Of a stretch of DNA of 64,000 bases, positions 28,551 to 37,390 are shown one piece after another. Under the pieces are notes generated by a model. That model saw only the letters and a program-made list of their open reading frames with translations, searched no databases and was not told the origin of the DNA. Origin of the DNA: Variovorax paradoxus (GTDB taxonomy: Bacteria; Pseudomonadota; Gammaproteobacteria; Burkholderiales; Burkholderiaceae_C); NCBI RefSeq assembly GCF_902712855.1, contig NZ_LR743507.1:3024001-3088000 (forward strand). Direction: 5' to 3'. How positions within the stretch are numbered: the first letter of the stretch is position 1; each line of letters begins with the position of its first letter. Position numbers and translations under genes: made by a program.

Positions 28551-28636
28551 GCGCACCGCCCACCGGTCACGCGGAGGACCGCAGGAAAGATTGAACCCCT
28601 GAAAGCCGCAGAGGCGGCCTTTGCGCCGCCACGGAT

Positions 28637-28864
28637 TCAGCCTTGACTGGCTGGGCCTGTGGCGGCGCTTATTTTTTGCAGTTCGGCCACGCCCATGGCG
28701 AGCGCGTTGGAATAGCTGGTCTGCGGGCGGTCGGCCACGCGGTAGACGCGGTAATCGAGCGTTTCGGACGACTCGCCGCCGTGGTGGGCTTCGAGCAGCG
28801 TCCAGTAGAACTGTCCGGGTTCACGTTCTTCGATGGCGAGTGCCAAATCGTTCAAGGCTGGCAT
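28637..28864 (-). CDS. Small conserved-looking hypothetical protein
   Basis: A 75-residue acidic frame starting MPALNDLALAIEEREPGQFY at ATG 28864 and ending GPASQG. I recognise no family; the sequence has balanced composition and coding-like third-position GC. It is convergent with the efflux operon (86-nt gap) and divergent from cobQ. The frame continues upstream to 28951 through an AT-richer promoter-like stretch, so the shorter start is preferred. Confidence 0.6.
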   Translation of the reverse strand: MPALNDLALAIEEREPGQFYWTLLEAHHGGESSETLDYRVYRVADRPQTSYSNALAMGVAELQKISAATGPASQG

Positions 28865-29008
28865 GGGTCCCTGGTTGCTATGCGTTGTTGAAGCCGTATG
28901 TACGCAAAAAAAGGTACTTTTGGTTTCGTCGGAGAGCATTGCAAGGCTCAAGGTGTGAAAGATGTCGCATTTCGTGGGGTGCCGGCGGGCCTCAACGACA
29001 ATCCGCCG

Positions 29009-30487
29009 ATGAGTTCAACGGCGAAGGCAAGAGCAAGGGCGAACAGCGGACCGGCGCGGGCCGTCATGGTCCTGGGCACCACCAGCGGGGCTGGCAAGAG
29101 CTGGCTCGCCACGGCGCTGTGCCGCTGGTATGCGCGGCGCGGCCTGAAGGTGGCGCCTTTCAAGGCGCAGAACATGAGCAACAACGCGCGCGTGGTGGAC
29201 GGCGGCGAAATCGGCAGCGCCCAGTATTTCCAGGCGCTGGCCGCCCATGCTGTGCCCGAGGTGCGCATGAACCCGTTGCTGCTCAAGCCCGAGCGCGACA
29301 CCCACAGCCAGGTGGTGCTGATGGGGCAGGTGAGCGAGGCACTCTCGGCCCTGCCGTGGCGCGGGCGCAGCGAACGCGTGTGGCCGCAGATCGCCCAGGC
29401 GTTGGACGAACTGATCGCCGAGAACGACGTGGTCGTCATCGAGGGCGCCGGCTCGCCGGCCGAGATCAACCTGATGGCCAGCGACATCGTCAACATGCGG
29501 ATCGCGCGCCATGCCCAGGCACGCTGCCTGCTGGCCACCGACATCGACCGCGGCGGCGCCTTCGCCCACCTGTACGGCACCTGGGCGCTGTTGCCCGAGG
29601 CCGACCGCGCGCTGCTGCGCGGTTTCGTGCTCAACAAGTTCCGCGGCGACGCGACCTTGCTCGCCCCCGCACCGCAACAGCTGCAGGAACTGACCGGCGT
29701 GCCTACCGTGGCCACGCTCCCGATGTGGTGGCAGCACGGCCTGCCCGAGGAAGACGGCGTGTTCGACGACCGCAGCCGTTCCAGCGGCACCGTGACCCGC
29801 ACCGTGGCCGTGGTGGCCTACCCGCGCATCAGCAACCTCGACGAATTCCAGGCGCTGAAGAACGTGCCGGGCGTGCGGCTGGTCTGGGCGCGCACGCCGG
29901 CCGACGTGGCGGCGGCCGACTGGATCGTGCTGCCCGGCTCCAAGCACACCAGCGGAGACCTGGCCTGGCTGCGCGCGCAGGGGCTGGATCGCGCGGTGGC
30001 CGCGCACGCCGGGCGCGGCGGTGCGGTGCTGGGCATCTGCGGCGGATTGCAGATGCTGGGCGAGGCGCTGGTCGATCCGCACGGCATCGACGGCAACGCG
30101 CCCGGCCTGGGCCTGCTGCCGCTGGTGACGGTGTTCGCGCGCGAGAAGACCGTGCGCCATCGCGCCGCGACCTTCGGCGAACTCGCCGGTGCCTGGGGAG
30201 CGCTTTCGCATGTGCCCGTGGCCGGCTACGAGATCCACCACGGCCAGACGGCAGCCCATCCGCAGATGGCGCAGGACGGCCAGGCCGTCATGCCCGAAGG
30301 ACTGGCCTGGCAGAACGCGCGCGGCAACGTGCTCGGCATCTACATGCATGGCCTGTTCGAGGACGCGGGCGCGCTGCACGCGCTGTTCGGCGCCTCGGCG
30401 CCCACGCTCGACGCCACCTTCGACGGCCTGGCCGACTTCATCGACACCCACTTCGACGCCGGCGTGCTCGCCGGACTGATTGCATGA
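29009..30487 (+). CDS. cobQ: Cobyric acid synthase CobQ/CbiP
   Basis: A protein of 492 residues. The N-terminal domain has VMVLGTTSGAGKSWLATALC near residues 19-38 and FKAQNMSNNA. The C-terminal amidotransferase domain has GICGGLQMLGE with the nucleophile Cys, and GYEIHHGQT carrying a conserved His. It amidates side chains b, d, e and g of adenosylcobyrinate a,c-diamide. ATG 29009 fits the family N-terminus; the frame opens at 28898 but upstream codons look non-coding. No second B12 riboswitch is visible in the 144 nt upstream. Overlaps cobT as ATGA. Confidence 0.95.
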   Translation: MSSTAKARARANSGPARAVMVLGTTSGAGKSWLATALCRWYARRGLKVAPFKAQNMSNNARVVDGGEIGSAQYFQALAAHAVPEVRMNPLLLKPERDTHSQVVLMGQVSEALSALPWRGRSERVWPQIAQALDELIAENDVVVIEGAGSPAEINLMASDIVNMRIARHAQARCLLATDIDRGGAFAHLYGTWALLPEADRALLRGFVLNKFRGDATLLAPAPQQLQELTGVPTVATLPMWWQHGLPEEDGVFDDRSRSSGTVTRTVAVVAYPRISNLDEFQALKNVPGVRLVWARTPADVAAADWIVLPGSKHTSGDLAWLRAQGLDRAVAAHAGRGGAVLGICGGLQMLGEALVDPHGIDGNAPGLGLLPLVTVFAREKTVRHRAATFGELAGAWGALSHVPVAGYEIHHGQTAAHPQMAQDGQAVMPEGLAWQNARGNVLGIYMHGLFEDAGALHALFGASAPTLDATFDGLADFIDTHFDAGVLAGLIA

Positions 30488-31533
30488 CCGATCCGAACCC
30501 GAACATTTCCGAGCTGATCGACATCACCGACGCCGCGCTGGCCGCGCGCCTGCAGGACAAGCTCGACAACAAGACCAAGCCGCTCGGCGCGCTCGGCCGG
30601 CTCGAGGCGCTGGCATTGCGCATCGGCGCCATCCTGGGCACGGAGAACCCGGTGCTCGAAGCGCCGCAAATGCTGGTGTGTGCGGGCGACCATGGGCTGG
30701 CGGCGCGCGGCGTCTCGGCGTATCCGAGCGACGTGACCTGGCAGATGGTCGACAACTTCCTGTCCGGCGGCGCGGCGGTGAGCGTGCTGGCGCGCCAGCA
30801 CGGCCTGTCGCTCACCGTGGTCGACTGCGGCGTGCGGCGCGACTTCCAGGCGCGCCCGGGGCTGGTGTCCCGCCGCATTGCCGAAGGCACGGCCGACGCA
30901 TCGCAAGGCCCGGCCATGACGCCCGCGCAGTGCGCGCAGGCCATCGCCAACGGCCGCGACGTGGTGCGCGCGCTGCCGGGCAACGCGCTGCTGCTGGGCG
31001 AAATGGGCATCGGCAACAGCTCGTCGGCCGCGCTGCTGCTGTCGCGCCTGGCCGGGCTGCGCATCGACGACTGCACCGGCGTGGGCACGGGGCTCGATGC
31101 CGCCGGGCTCGCGCGCAAGCGCGAGGTGCTGCGCCAGGTGCTCGCGCTGCACGCCTCGGCCAGCGCGCCGCTGGACGCGCTCGCGGCCTTCGGGGGCTTC
31201 GAGATCGCCACGCTGGTCGGCGCGGTGCTGCAGGCGGCCGAGGAGCGCCGCGTGATCGTGGCCGACGGCTTCATCGCCAGCTCGGCGGTGCTGGTGGCGC
31301 AGGCGCTGCAGCCGCACGTGACGCAGCGCTGCGTGGCGGCGCACTGCTCGGCCGAGCCGGGCCACCAGCTGCTGCTGGAGCGGCTGGGGCTCGACCCGCT
31401 GCTGAATCTCGACCTGCGCCTGGGCGAGGGCTCGGGCGGCGCGCTGGCGTGGCCGCTGCTCGAGTCGGCCTGCCGCATCCTGCGCGAGATGGCCAGCTTC
31501 GAGGCCGCGGGCGTGTCGCGCAAGGACGCCTGA
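30484..31533 (+). CDS. cobT: Nicotinate-nucleotide:dimethylbenzimidazole phosphoribosyltransferase CobT
   Basis: A protein of 349 residues, the family's normal length. Motifs: LDNKTKPLGALGRLE, VCAGDHGLAARGVSAYPS, GEMGIGNSSSAALL, and the C-terminal LRLGEGSGGALAWPLLES, whose Glu corresponds to the catalytic base E317 of Salmonella CobT. It activates dimethylbenzimidazole, the product of BluB, to alpha-ribazole phosphate. The start ATG overlaps the cobQ stop; cobS follows after 6 nt. Confidence 0.97.
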   Translation: MTDPNPNISELIDITDAALAARLQDKLDNKTKPLGALGRLEALALRIGAILGTENPVLEAPQMLVCAGDHGLAARGVSAYPSDVTWQMVDNFLSGGAAVSVLARQHGLSLTVVDCGVRRDFQARPGLVSRRIAEGTADASQGPAMTPAQCAQAIANGRDVVRALPGNALLLGEMGIGNSSSAALLLSRLAGLRIDDCTGVGTGLDAAGLARKREVLRQVLALHASASAPLDALAAFGGFEIATLVGAVLQAAEERRVIVADGFIASSAVLVAQALQPHVTQRCVAAHCSAEPGHQLLLERLGLDPLLNLDLRLGEGSGGALAWPLLESACRILREMASFEAAGVSRKDA

Positions 31534-31539
31534 ACCCGG

Positions 31540-32334
31540 ATGAACGGCGTGCGCCATTTCCTGATCGCGCTGCAGTTCTTCACGCGGGTGCCGGTCACCG
31601 GCCCGCTCGCGGCGTGGGTCGGCTTCAGCCCGCAGATGCTGCGCGCGAGCGCGGCGCACCTGCCCGGCATCGGCTGGCTGGTGGGCGCGGTGGCGGCGCT
31701 GGTGTTCACGGGCATCGGCATGGGCCTGCCCGGCGTCGCGGGCGCGCTGGTGGCCGCGGTGCTCAGCACCGTGGTCACCGTGATGATGACCGGTGCCTTC
31801 CACGAAGACGGACTGGCCGACGTGGCCGACGGGCTGGGGGGCTCGGCGCAGCGCGACCGCGCGCTGGAGATCATGAAGGACTCGCGCATCGGCGCCTTCG
31901 GTGCGGTGGCGCTGGTGCTGGCGCTGGGCCTGAAGTTCGCGCTGCTGGCCGCGCTCGCGGCGCGCGGGCTGCAGGGCGCGGCGGTTGCCATCGTCGGCGC
32001 GCACGTGCTGTCGCGGCTGATGCCGCTGTTCCTGATCCGCTGGCTGCCCTACGTGGGCGACAGCGGCGCCAGCAAGGCGAAGCCGCTGGCGGATGCGATC
32101 ACCGGCGGTGCGCTGCTCGTCGCGCTGGTGTGGACGCTGCCGGCCGTCGCGTTGCTGCTCGCCGCGCACGACGCGGTGCACGTCGGGGCGGCCGTGCTGG
32201 CGGCGCTGATCGCAGCGGGCTGGATGGCGCGGCTCTTCCTGCGCCGGCTGCAGGGCTTCACCGGCGACGGGCTCGGCGCGACGCAGCAGGTCTGCGAACT
32301 CGCGATCTACCTCGCGCTGGCGTGGGGTGCATGA
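31540..32334 (+). CDS. cobS: Adenosylcobinamide-GDP ribazoletransferase (cobalamin synthase) CobS
   Basis: A protein of 264 residues with six to seven membrane spans. It starts with LIALQFFTRVPV, carries the active-site motif GAFHEDGLADVADGLGG near residues 86-102, and IMKDSRIGAFG. It joins adenosylcobinamide-GDP (from CobU) with alpha-ribazole (phosphate) in the inner membrane. It overlaps cobC as ATGA. Confidence 0.95.
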   Translation: MNGVRHFLIALQFFTRVPVTGPLAAWVGFSPQMLRASAAHLPGIGWLVGAVAALVFTGIGMGLPGVAGALVAAVLSTVVTVMMTGAFHEDGLADVADGLGGSAQRDRALEIMKDSRIGAFGAVALVLALGLKFALLAALAARGLQGAAVAIVGAHVLSRLMPLFLIRWLPYVGDSGASKAKPLADAITGGALLVALVWTLPAVALLLAAHDAVHVGAAVLAALIAAGWMARLFLRRLQGFTGDGLGATQQVCELAIYLALAWGA

Positions 32335-32894
32335 AGCCCGCTCGCCGCACGCTCTGGCTGCAGCGCCATGCGCCGGTGATCGCCGAGCCGGGCCTTTGCT
32401 ATGGCGCGACCGACCTGCCGGCGCATGCGGACGCCACGCTGGCGGCGGCCCGGGGCATCGCGCCGCTGCTGCCGGCCGGCATCGTGCTGCGCAGCTCGCC
32501 GCTGCGGCGCTGCGCCGGGCTGGCCGATGCCATCGCGGCGCTGCGTCCGGACCTGACGGTGCAGCACGATGCCCGCCTGGCCGAGATGGATTTCGGCGCC
32601 TGGGAGGGCCGGCCCTGGTCGTCCATCGCGCGCGCCGATTTCGACGCCTGGACCGCCGATTTCGCCGATGCGCCCGCCGGCGTGCACGGCGAGAGCGTGC
32701 GCGCCTTCATGCAGCGCGTCGCCGGCGCGCACGACGAATGGCTGGCGGGCGAGGGCGATGCGCTCTGGGTCACCCATGCCGGCGTGCTGCGCGCGGTGAC
32801 GCTGCTGCAGCGCGGTGTGCGCTGCGCCGAGGCGGCGGCCGACTGGCCGGCCGGCGAGCTGGCTTTCGGCGGCTGGCTGAGCTTCGAGCGCTGA
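32331..32894 (+). CDS. cobC: Alpha-ribazole phosphatase-like histidine phosphatase CobC
   Basis: A protein of 187 residues of the histidine phosphatase superfamily: LQRHAPVIAEPGLCYG at about 9-24 (RHA instead of RHG), SSPLRRCAGLADAI, LAEMDFGAWEGRPW and the second catalytic histidine in VTHAGVLRAV. It probably removes the phosphate of alpha-ribazole 5'-phosphate or of adenosylcobalamin 5'-phosphate. Position as last gene of cobQTSC supports the role. It ends 10 nt from the convergent LuxR gene. Confidence 0.9.
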   Translation: MKPARRTLWLQRHAPVIAEPGLCYGATDLPAHADATLAAARGIAPLLPAGIVLRSSPLRRCAGLADAIAALRPDLTVQHDARLAEMDFGAWEGRPWSSIARADFDAWTADFADAPAGVHGESVRAFMQRVAGAHDEWLAGEGDALWVTHAGVLRAVTLLQRGVRCAEAAADWPAGELAFGGWLSFER

Positions 32895-32903
32895 GCCGCG
32901 CCG

Positions 32904-35666
32904 CTACTTGCGGCCGTCGCGTGCGAGCTCGTGCCGCATGCGCTCGGCCACGGCGTCGCGGCCGTGCGCGTCGAGCTTCAGGTAGATGTTCTTCAGGTGC
33001 CACTTGACGGTGTCGAGCGAGAGACCGAGCGTCAGCGCGATCTTCTTGTTCGGCAGCGACTGCAGCAGCAGCTCGGCGATCTCCGCCTCGCGCAGCGTCA
33101 GCAGGCGGGTCACGCTGCGGTCTTCCGGAAAGCGCGTGGTCGGGGGCGGTGCGGCGGTTTCGTCGCGCAGCGACCTGGCCAGCGCCTCGATGCGTTCGGC
33201 GTAGAACACCAGCACCGGGTCGAGCTGCGGCTCGGTGGCCACCGTGCGGATGAGCGCCAGCGCGTTGTCGTGCGCGCTCAGCAGGGTCTGCATCAGGCCC
33301 AGCCGGTGGCCCAGGCGCAGGGCCGCGCGCACCCGCGCCGCCGACGCGCCGCCACGGCCGAGCCGGCGCTCCACCTCGGCCGCGTGCAGCAGCAGCGAGA
33401 CGACGAGGTTGACCTGGCCGCGCTGTTCGTAGCGCTCGCGCAGGGCTTCGATCTTCGCCAGCGCAAACGGCAGCTCGCCGTCGTGCACTGCCAGCACGAT
33501 GCGCGCGCGCGCCAGAACGTCGCCGATCTGGCGCAGGGTGCGCGGGTCTTCGTCCGGGTGGCGGGCGTGCAGGGCGTCCAGTTCCTGGAACGACGCACGC
33601 GCCGCGTCGACGTCGTTGCAGGCGAGCTCGACGCGCAGGCGCTCGAACAGCACGCAGGCCAGCGCCCGGTCCATCCGGTAGCGCTGCAGGAATCCGGCCG
33701 CCTGCCCGAGATGGGCCAGCGCCTCGCGCAGCCTGCCGGCGGCCTGCTGCGCGCGGTTCGACACGATGATCATGCGCAGCGTGGTGTCGGGAATGAGCCC
33801 GTCGTGCGTGCCCAGCTGGTCCTGGATGAAGCGCGCCGCGACGATCGGGCCGTGCTGCTCGTACAGCACCTCGACCAGCAGCTGCGCGGTGAGACGGGCC
33901 GCCTCGGCGCAGCGTGCGCCGCGCTCGTGCGCCTCGCGCAGCACGTTGCGGTAGATGCGCTCGGCCCGTTGCATGTGGCCCTCGACCGCATACGACAGCC
34001 CGATCAGGCACTGGCCCACCAGCGCACCGAAGAGGGTGCCGACGATCGGCTCGCCGCCGATCATGGGCGGCGGCTCGTCGCGCTGGATGCGGCGCGCCTC
34101 GTCGAACTCGCCGCGGTGCAGGTAGAGCCAGCTGAGCACGTTGCGGCGTCCGGCCAGCGCGAAGTCGTCGGCCTCCGGCGGTGCCTCGAGCAATTCGGGC
34201 AGCAGCCGCGAGACGGCGTCGTTGTCGTCGCTGCGGATGGCGAGCAGGCAGTCGAGCAGGGTGAGCCGGTAGCGCATGGCCGGCTCGAGGCGGGAGGCCT
34301 CCGCACGCAGACGCGCCACCGTGCCGGCGCAGTCGTCGAGCCGGTATTCGGCCAGCTCGACCCAGCCCATCCAGAGACGGAGGTTCGGGTTGGTGCACAG
34401 CGTGGCGGGGTCGAGCTGGCGCACCAGCGAGATCACTTCGCTCATGCGGCCCTGCAGGAACAGCGTCAGGGCGCCGCGCTCGGCCAGCCGGCCGGCCGCG
34501 TCGGTGTCGCCGGCCGCCAGCGCGTGCCGCACGTCCTCGTGGTGCATGCCGCGCAGCGTGAGCGACTGCCAGGCCGACACATGGACCTTGCGCTGCTCCG
34601 CCTCGGGCCAGGCGCCGAAGTCGAGCAGCAGCACGGCGCGCGCCAGCGGGTGCAGCTGCCACCAGCGCTCGCCGGCCATCCGGTGCGGCAACGCGGTCAG
34701 CAGGCCTTCGCGCACCATCGGTTCCAGCAGCTCGGCGCACAGCGGCGCGGTGTAGCCCTCGCCGGCGAGGTCGGCGCACAGGGCGGCGCTGAACCGGGCG
34801 GTGGCCGCGCACAGGGTGAGCAGGCGCCGCTGCGTCACCGACAGCCGCGGAAACACATGGGCGCGGAAGTACGCGGCAAAGGGCTCGGGGTCGGGCCGCC
34901 CGTGGAGAAGCGGCGACGGCGTGCCGCGCCGGCGTCGCACCTCTGCGCCGGCCAGCCGCAGCAGGGCGGGCCAGCCCTCGGTGAGCAGGTGGATCGCGGC
35001 GGCCGCGCGCTCGTCGATGCAGGGCAGCCGCATGCGCAAGTAGTCGAGCGACTCCGCCAGGGTGAAGCGCAGGTCTTCGTTGCGCAGCTCGAGCACCGAC
35101 TTCGACACCGGCGCGTGCGCCATGGTCACCGGCAGGTGGTCGCGCCCGGCGAATACGCACAGGAGGTTGGAAGGCGCGTATTCGACGAGCAGCTGCAGCG
35201 CGTTCAGCACGTTGCCGCTCTCGGCGCGGTGGGCGTCGTCCACGATCAGCACGATCCGGCGGCCGTGGGCGGCGACGCCGCGCACCAGCGCAATGACCAG
35301 GCGCTCAATGGCGTCGGCGTCGGGCCGCGCATGCACCACCGCGGCGCGGGGGATGGCGGAGTCGATGCCGGCCAGCGCGGCCATGAGGGCGGCCATGAAC
35401 TGCAGGTCGCCCCCCTCGATGTCGGCCAGCCGTACCCAGGCGATGTCGATTTCCGCCGCCACCAGCTGGCGCTGCCAGGTCAGCAGCAGCGAAGTCTTGC
35501 CGAAGCCCGGGGGCGCACGCAGGACGATGCACCGGCGCTGACCCGGCTCCGGGCCGGCAAGCCGGTCGAGAAGGGCTTGGCGGACCAGCAGGCGCCGGCT
35601 GCGTGTGCGCAACGCGGGCGCACCAGGGAGAAAGTCGGGTTGCATCTGTCCTGAATTCTCATTCAT
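32904..35666 (-). CDS. MalT-like LuxR-family ATP-binding transcriptional regulator
   Basis: A protein of 920 residues from ATG 35666. It has an N-terminal STAND-type NTPase (P-loop RAPPGFGKTSLLLTW near 53-67, Walker B IVLIVDDAH near 139), a long helical repeat region (about 350-800), and a C-terminal LuxR HTH: LTLREAEIAELLLQSLPNKK then LSLDTVKWHLKNIYLKLDAH near 860-905. MalT-type regulators oligomerise with ATP and an inducer. It is divergent from the chemoreceptor gene and may control it. ATG 35645, preceded by CAGGACAG, is a good alternative start; a TTG at 35687 is less likely. Confidence 0.88.
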   Translation of the reverse strand: MNENSGQMQPDFLPGAPALRTRSRRLLVRQALLDRLAGPEPGQRRCIVLRAPPGFGKTSLLLTWQRQLVAAEIDIAWVRLADIEGGDLQFMAALMAALAGIDSAIPRAAVVHARPDADAIERLVIALVRGVAAHGRRIVLIVDDAHRAESGNVLNALQLLVEYAPSNLLCVFAGRDHLPVTMAHAPVSKSVLELRNEDLRFTLAESLDYLRMRLPCIDERAAAAIHLLTEGWPALLRLAGAEVRRRRGTPSPLLHGRPDPEPFAAYFRAHVFPRLSVTQRRLLTLCAATARFSAALCADLAGEGYTAPLCAELLEPMVREGLLTALPHRMAGERWWQLHPLARAVLLLDFGAWPEAEQRKVHVSAWQSLTLRGMHHEDVRHALAAGDTDAAGRLAERGALTLFLQGRMSEVISLVRQLDPATLCTNPNLRLWMGWVELAEYRLDDCAGTVARLRAEASRLEPAMRYRLTLLDCLLAIRSDDNDAVSRLLPELLEAPPEADDFALAGRRNVLSWLYLHRGEFDEARRIQRDEPPPMIGGEPIVGTLFGALVGQCLIGLSYAVEGHMQRAERIYRNVLREAHERGARCAEAARLTAQLLVEVLYEQHGPIVAARFIQDQLGTHDGLIPDTTLRMIIVSNRAQQAAGRLREALAHLGQAAGFLQRYRMDRALACVLFERLRVELACNDVDAARASFQELDALHARHPDEDPRTLRQIGDVLARARIVLAVHDGELPFALAKIEALRERYEQRGQVNLVVSLLLHAAEVERRLGRGGASAARVRAALRLGHRLGLMQTLLSAHDNALALIRTVATEPQLDPVLVFYAERIEALARSLRDETAAPPPTTRFPEDRSVTRLLTLREAEIAELLLQSLPNKKIALTLGLSLDTVKWHLKNIYLKLDAHGRDAVAERMRHELARDGRK

Positions 35667-35778
35667 ACAGGTGGCCAAAAATTGCAATTCTCAGGGTTTG
35701 CCTACCCCGCCCTTCGAGGGTGGGGTGGCGCAAGGAACCCGCGCCGATGACGGATGAAACCATCATGGAGCTCCCCAC

Positions 35779-37341
35779 ATGTTCGATCTGTCGAATCTCA
35801 AAATCGGTGCACGCCTGGGATTGGGTTTTGCCTTGTTGCTGCTGTTGCAACTGGTCATTACCGGCATCGGGCTGCACCAGATGACGAATCTGTCGGACCG
35901 CATCGCCTTTGCGACCGAGGTCGGCGCGCGCAAGCTCGACCTGCTGAACAACGTGCAGTCGGCCATCGGCAAGCGGGCGATCGCGGCGCGCAACCTGGCG
36001 CTGGTGGCGGACCGGGCGGCGCAGAAGGGCGACGTCGACCTGGTGACGCGCTCGCAGCAGGAGATCGACACCGGCATGGCGAGCCTGGGAACGATCATCG
36101 CCAACCCCGTGTTCGCCAGCGACGAGGAGCGCCGCATGTTCGAGAAGCTGCGCACGCTCGAGGCGCAGTACCTGCCCATCGCCCAGAAGGTGCTGACGCT
36201 GGCCACCGGCCAGCAGACCGACGCCGCCATCAAGATGCTGACGCAGGAATGCATGCCGCTGCTCAACCAGGTGCTGGCGCATGTCTCCGGCTTCCAGGAG
36301 CTGCTGAAGAAGAGCGCCGACGAAAGCGCCGCCTCGGCGCAGGCGACCTACCAGAGCGCCCGCTGGCTGATGCTGGCGATCAGCGGCGCCTCGCTGGTCG
36401 GCGGGCTGCTGCTGGCCTTCCGCATGACGCGCTCGATCACCCGGCCGCTCGGCCAGGCGGTGAGCGTGGCCCAGCAGGTGGCCTCGGGCGACCTGACGGC
36501 GCGCATCGAGGTGACCGACACGTCGGAAGCGGGCATGCTGATGGGCGCGCTGCGCTCCATGAACGACGAGCTCGCCAAGGTGGTCGGGCAGGTGCGCGCC
36601 GGCACCGACTCGATCGCCACCGCATCGGGGCAGATCGCTTCGGGCAACCGCGACCTGTCGTCGCGCACCGAGGAGCAGGCCAGCTCGCTCGAGCAGACCG
36701 CCGCGTCGATGCAGGAGCTGACATCGACCGTGAAGCAGAACGCCGACAACGCGCGGCTGGCCAACCAGCTGGCCGGCTCGGCCTCGCTCGTGGCGTCGCG
36801 CGGCGGCGAGGTGGTCGAGCAGGTGGTGGAGAAGATGGCGTCGATCAACGCGTCGTCGAAGAAAGTGGTGGAGATCATCAGCGTGATCGACGGTATCTCG
36901 TTCCAGACCAACATCCTGGCGCTGAACGCGGCGGTGGAGGCTGCGCGCGCCGGCGAGCAGGGGCGCGGCTTTGCCGTGGTCGCCTCGGAGGTGCGCAGCC
37001 TGGCGCAGCGCTCGGCGGCGGCCGCCAAGGAGATCAAGACGCTGATCGGCGACTCCGTGGGCGAGGTGGATGCGGGCAGCGCACTGGTCAACGAGGCCGG
37101 CAAGACCATGGAGGAGATCGTGGGCAGCGTGCGGCGCGTGACGGACATCATGGCCGAGATCACCGCGGCGAGCCAGGAGCAGTCGGCCGGCATCGAGCAG
37201 GTGAACGACGCCATCAAGCAGATGGACCGCACCACGCAGCAGAACGCGGCGCTGGTGGAGGAGGCCTCGGCTGCGGCGCAGTCGATGAACGACCAGGCCG
37301 CGGGCCTGGTGCATGCGGTCAGCATGTTCAAGCTGCGCTGA
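35779..37341 (+). CDS. Methyl-accepting chemotaxis protein
   Basis: A protein of 520 residues. Membrane helix one (about 10-32) is followed by a periplasmic four-helix-bundle sensor (about 35-190), helix two (about 194-214), a HAMP domain (about 215-268) and a cytoplasmic signalling domain. The hairpin tip reads EIISVIDGISFQTNILALNA then AAVEAARAGEQGRGFAVVAS. Ligand unknown. There is no obvious C-terminal NWETF-type CheR tether. Upstream 35667-35778 is the divergent promoter region, AT-richer near 35650-35700. Confidence 0.95.
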   Translation: MFDLSNLKIGARLGLGFALLLLLQLVITGIGLHQMTNLSDRIAFATEVGARKLDLLNNVQSAIGKRAIAARNLALVADRAAQKGDVDLVTRSQQEIDTGMASLGTIIANPVFASDEERRMFEKLRTLEAQYLPIAQKVLTLATGQQTDAAIKMLTQECMPLLNQVLAHVSGFQELLKKSADESAASAQATYQSARWLMLAISGASLVGGLLLAFRMTRSITRPLGQAVSVAQQVASGDLTARIEVTDTSEAGMLMGALRSMNDELAKVVGQVRAGTDSIATASGQIASGNRDLSSRTEEQASSLEQTAASMQELTSTVKQNADNARLANQLAGSASLVASRGGEVVEQVVEKMASINASSKKVVEIISVIDGISFQTNILALNAAVEAARAGEQGRGFAVVASEVRSLAQRSAAAAKEIKTLIGDSVGEVDAGSALVNEAGKTMEEIVGSVRRVTDIMAEITAASQEQSAGIEQVNDAIKQMDRTTQQNAALVEEASAAAQSMNDQAAGLVHAVSMFKLR

Positions 37342-37390
37342 TCGGGGCGCGCGGCCCGGCCGGTGCCGATTCAACCGGGTCCGGCCCGGC

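Noticed and set aside
28865..29008. A second cobalamin riboswitch upstream of cobQ
   Set aside because: The stretch is only 144 nt and lacks the conserved core and B12 box that are so clear at 1528-1657.
32931..35654. A plus-strand open frame of about 900 codons opposite the MalT-like gene
   Set aside because: Same GC-frame artefact; the minus-strand product has P-loop and LuxR HTH motifs in the right order.
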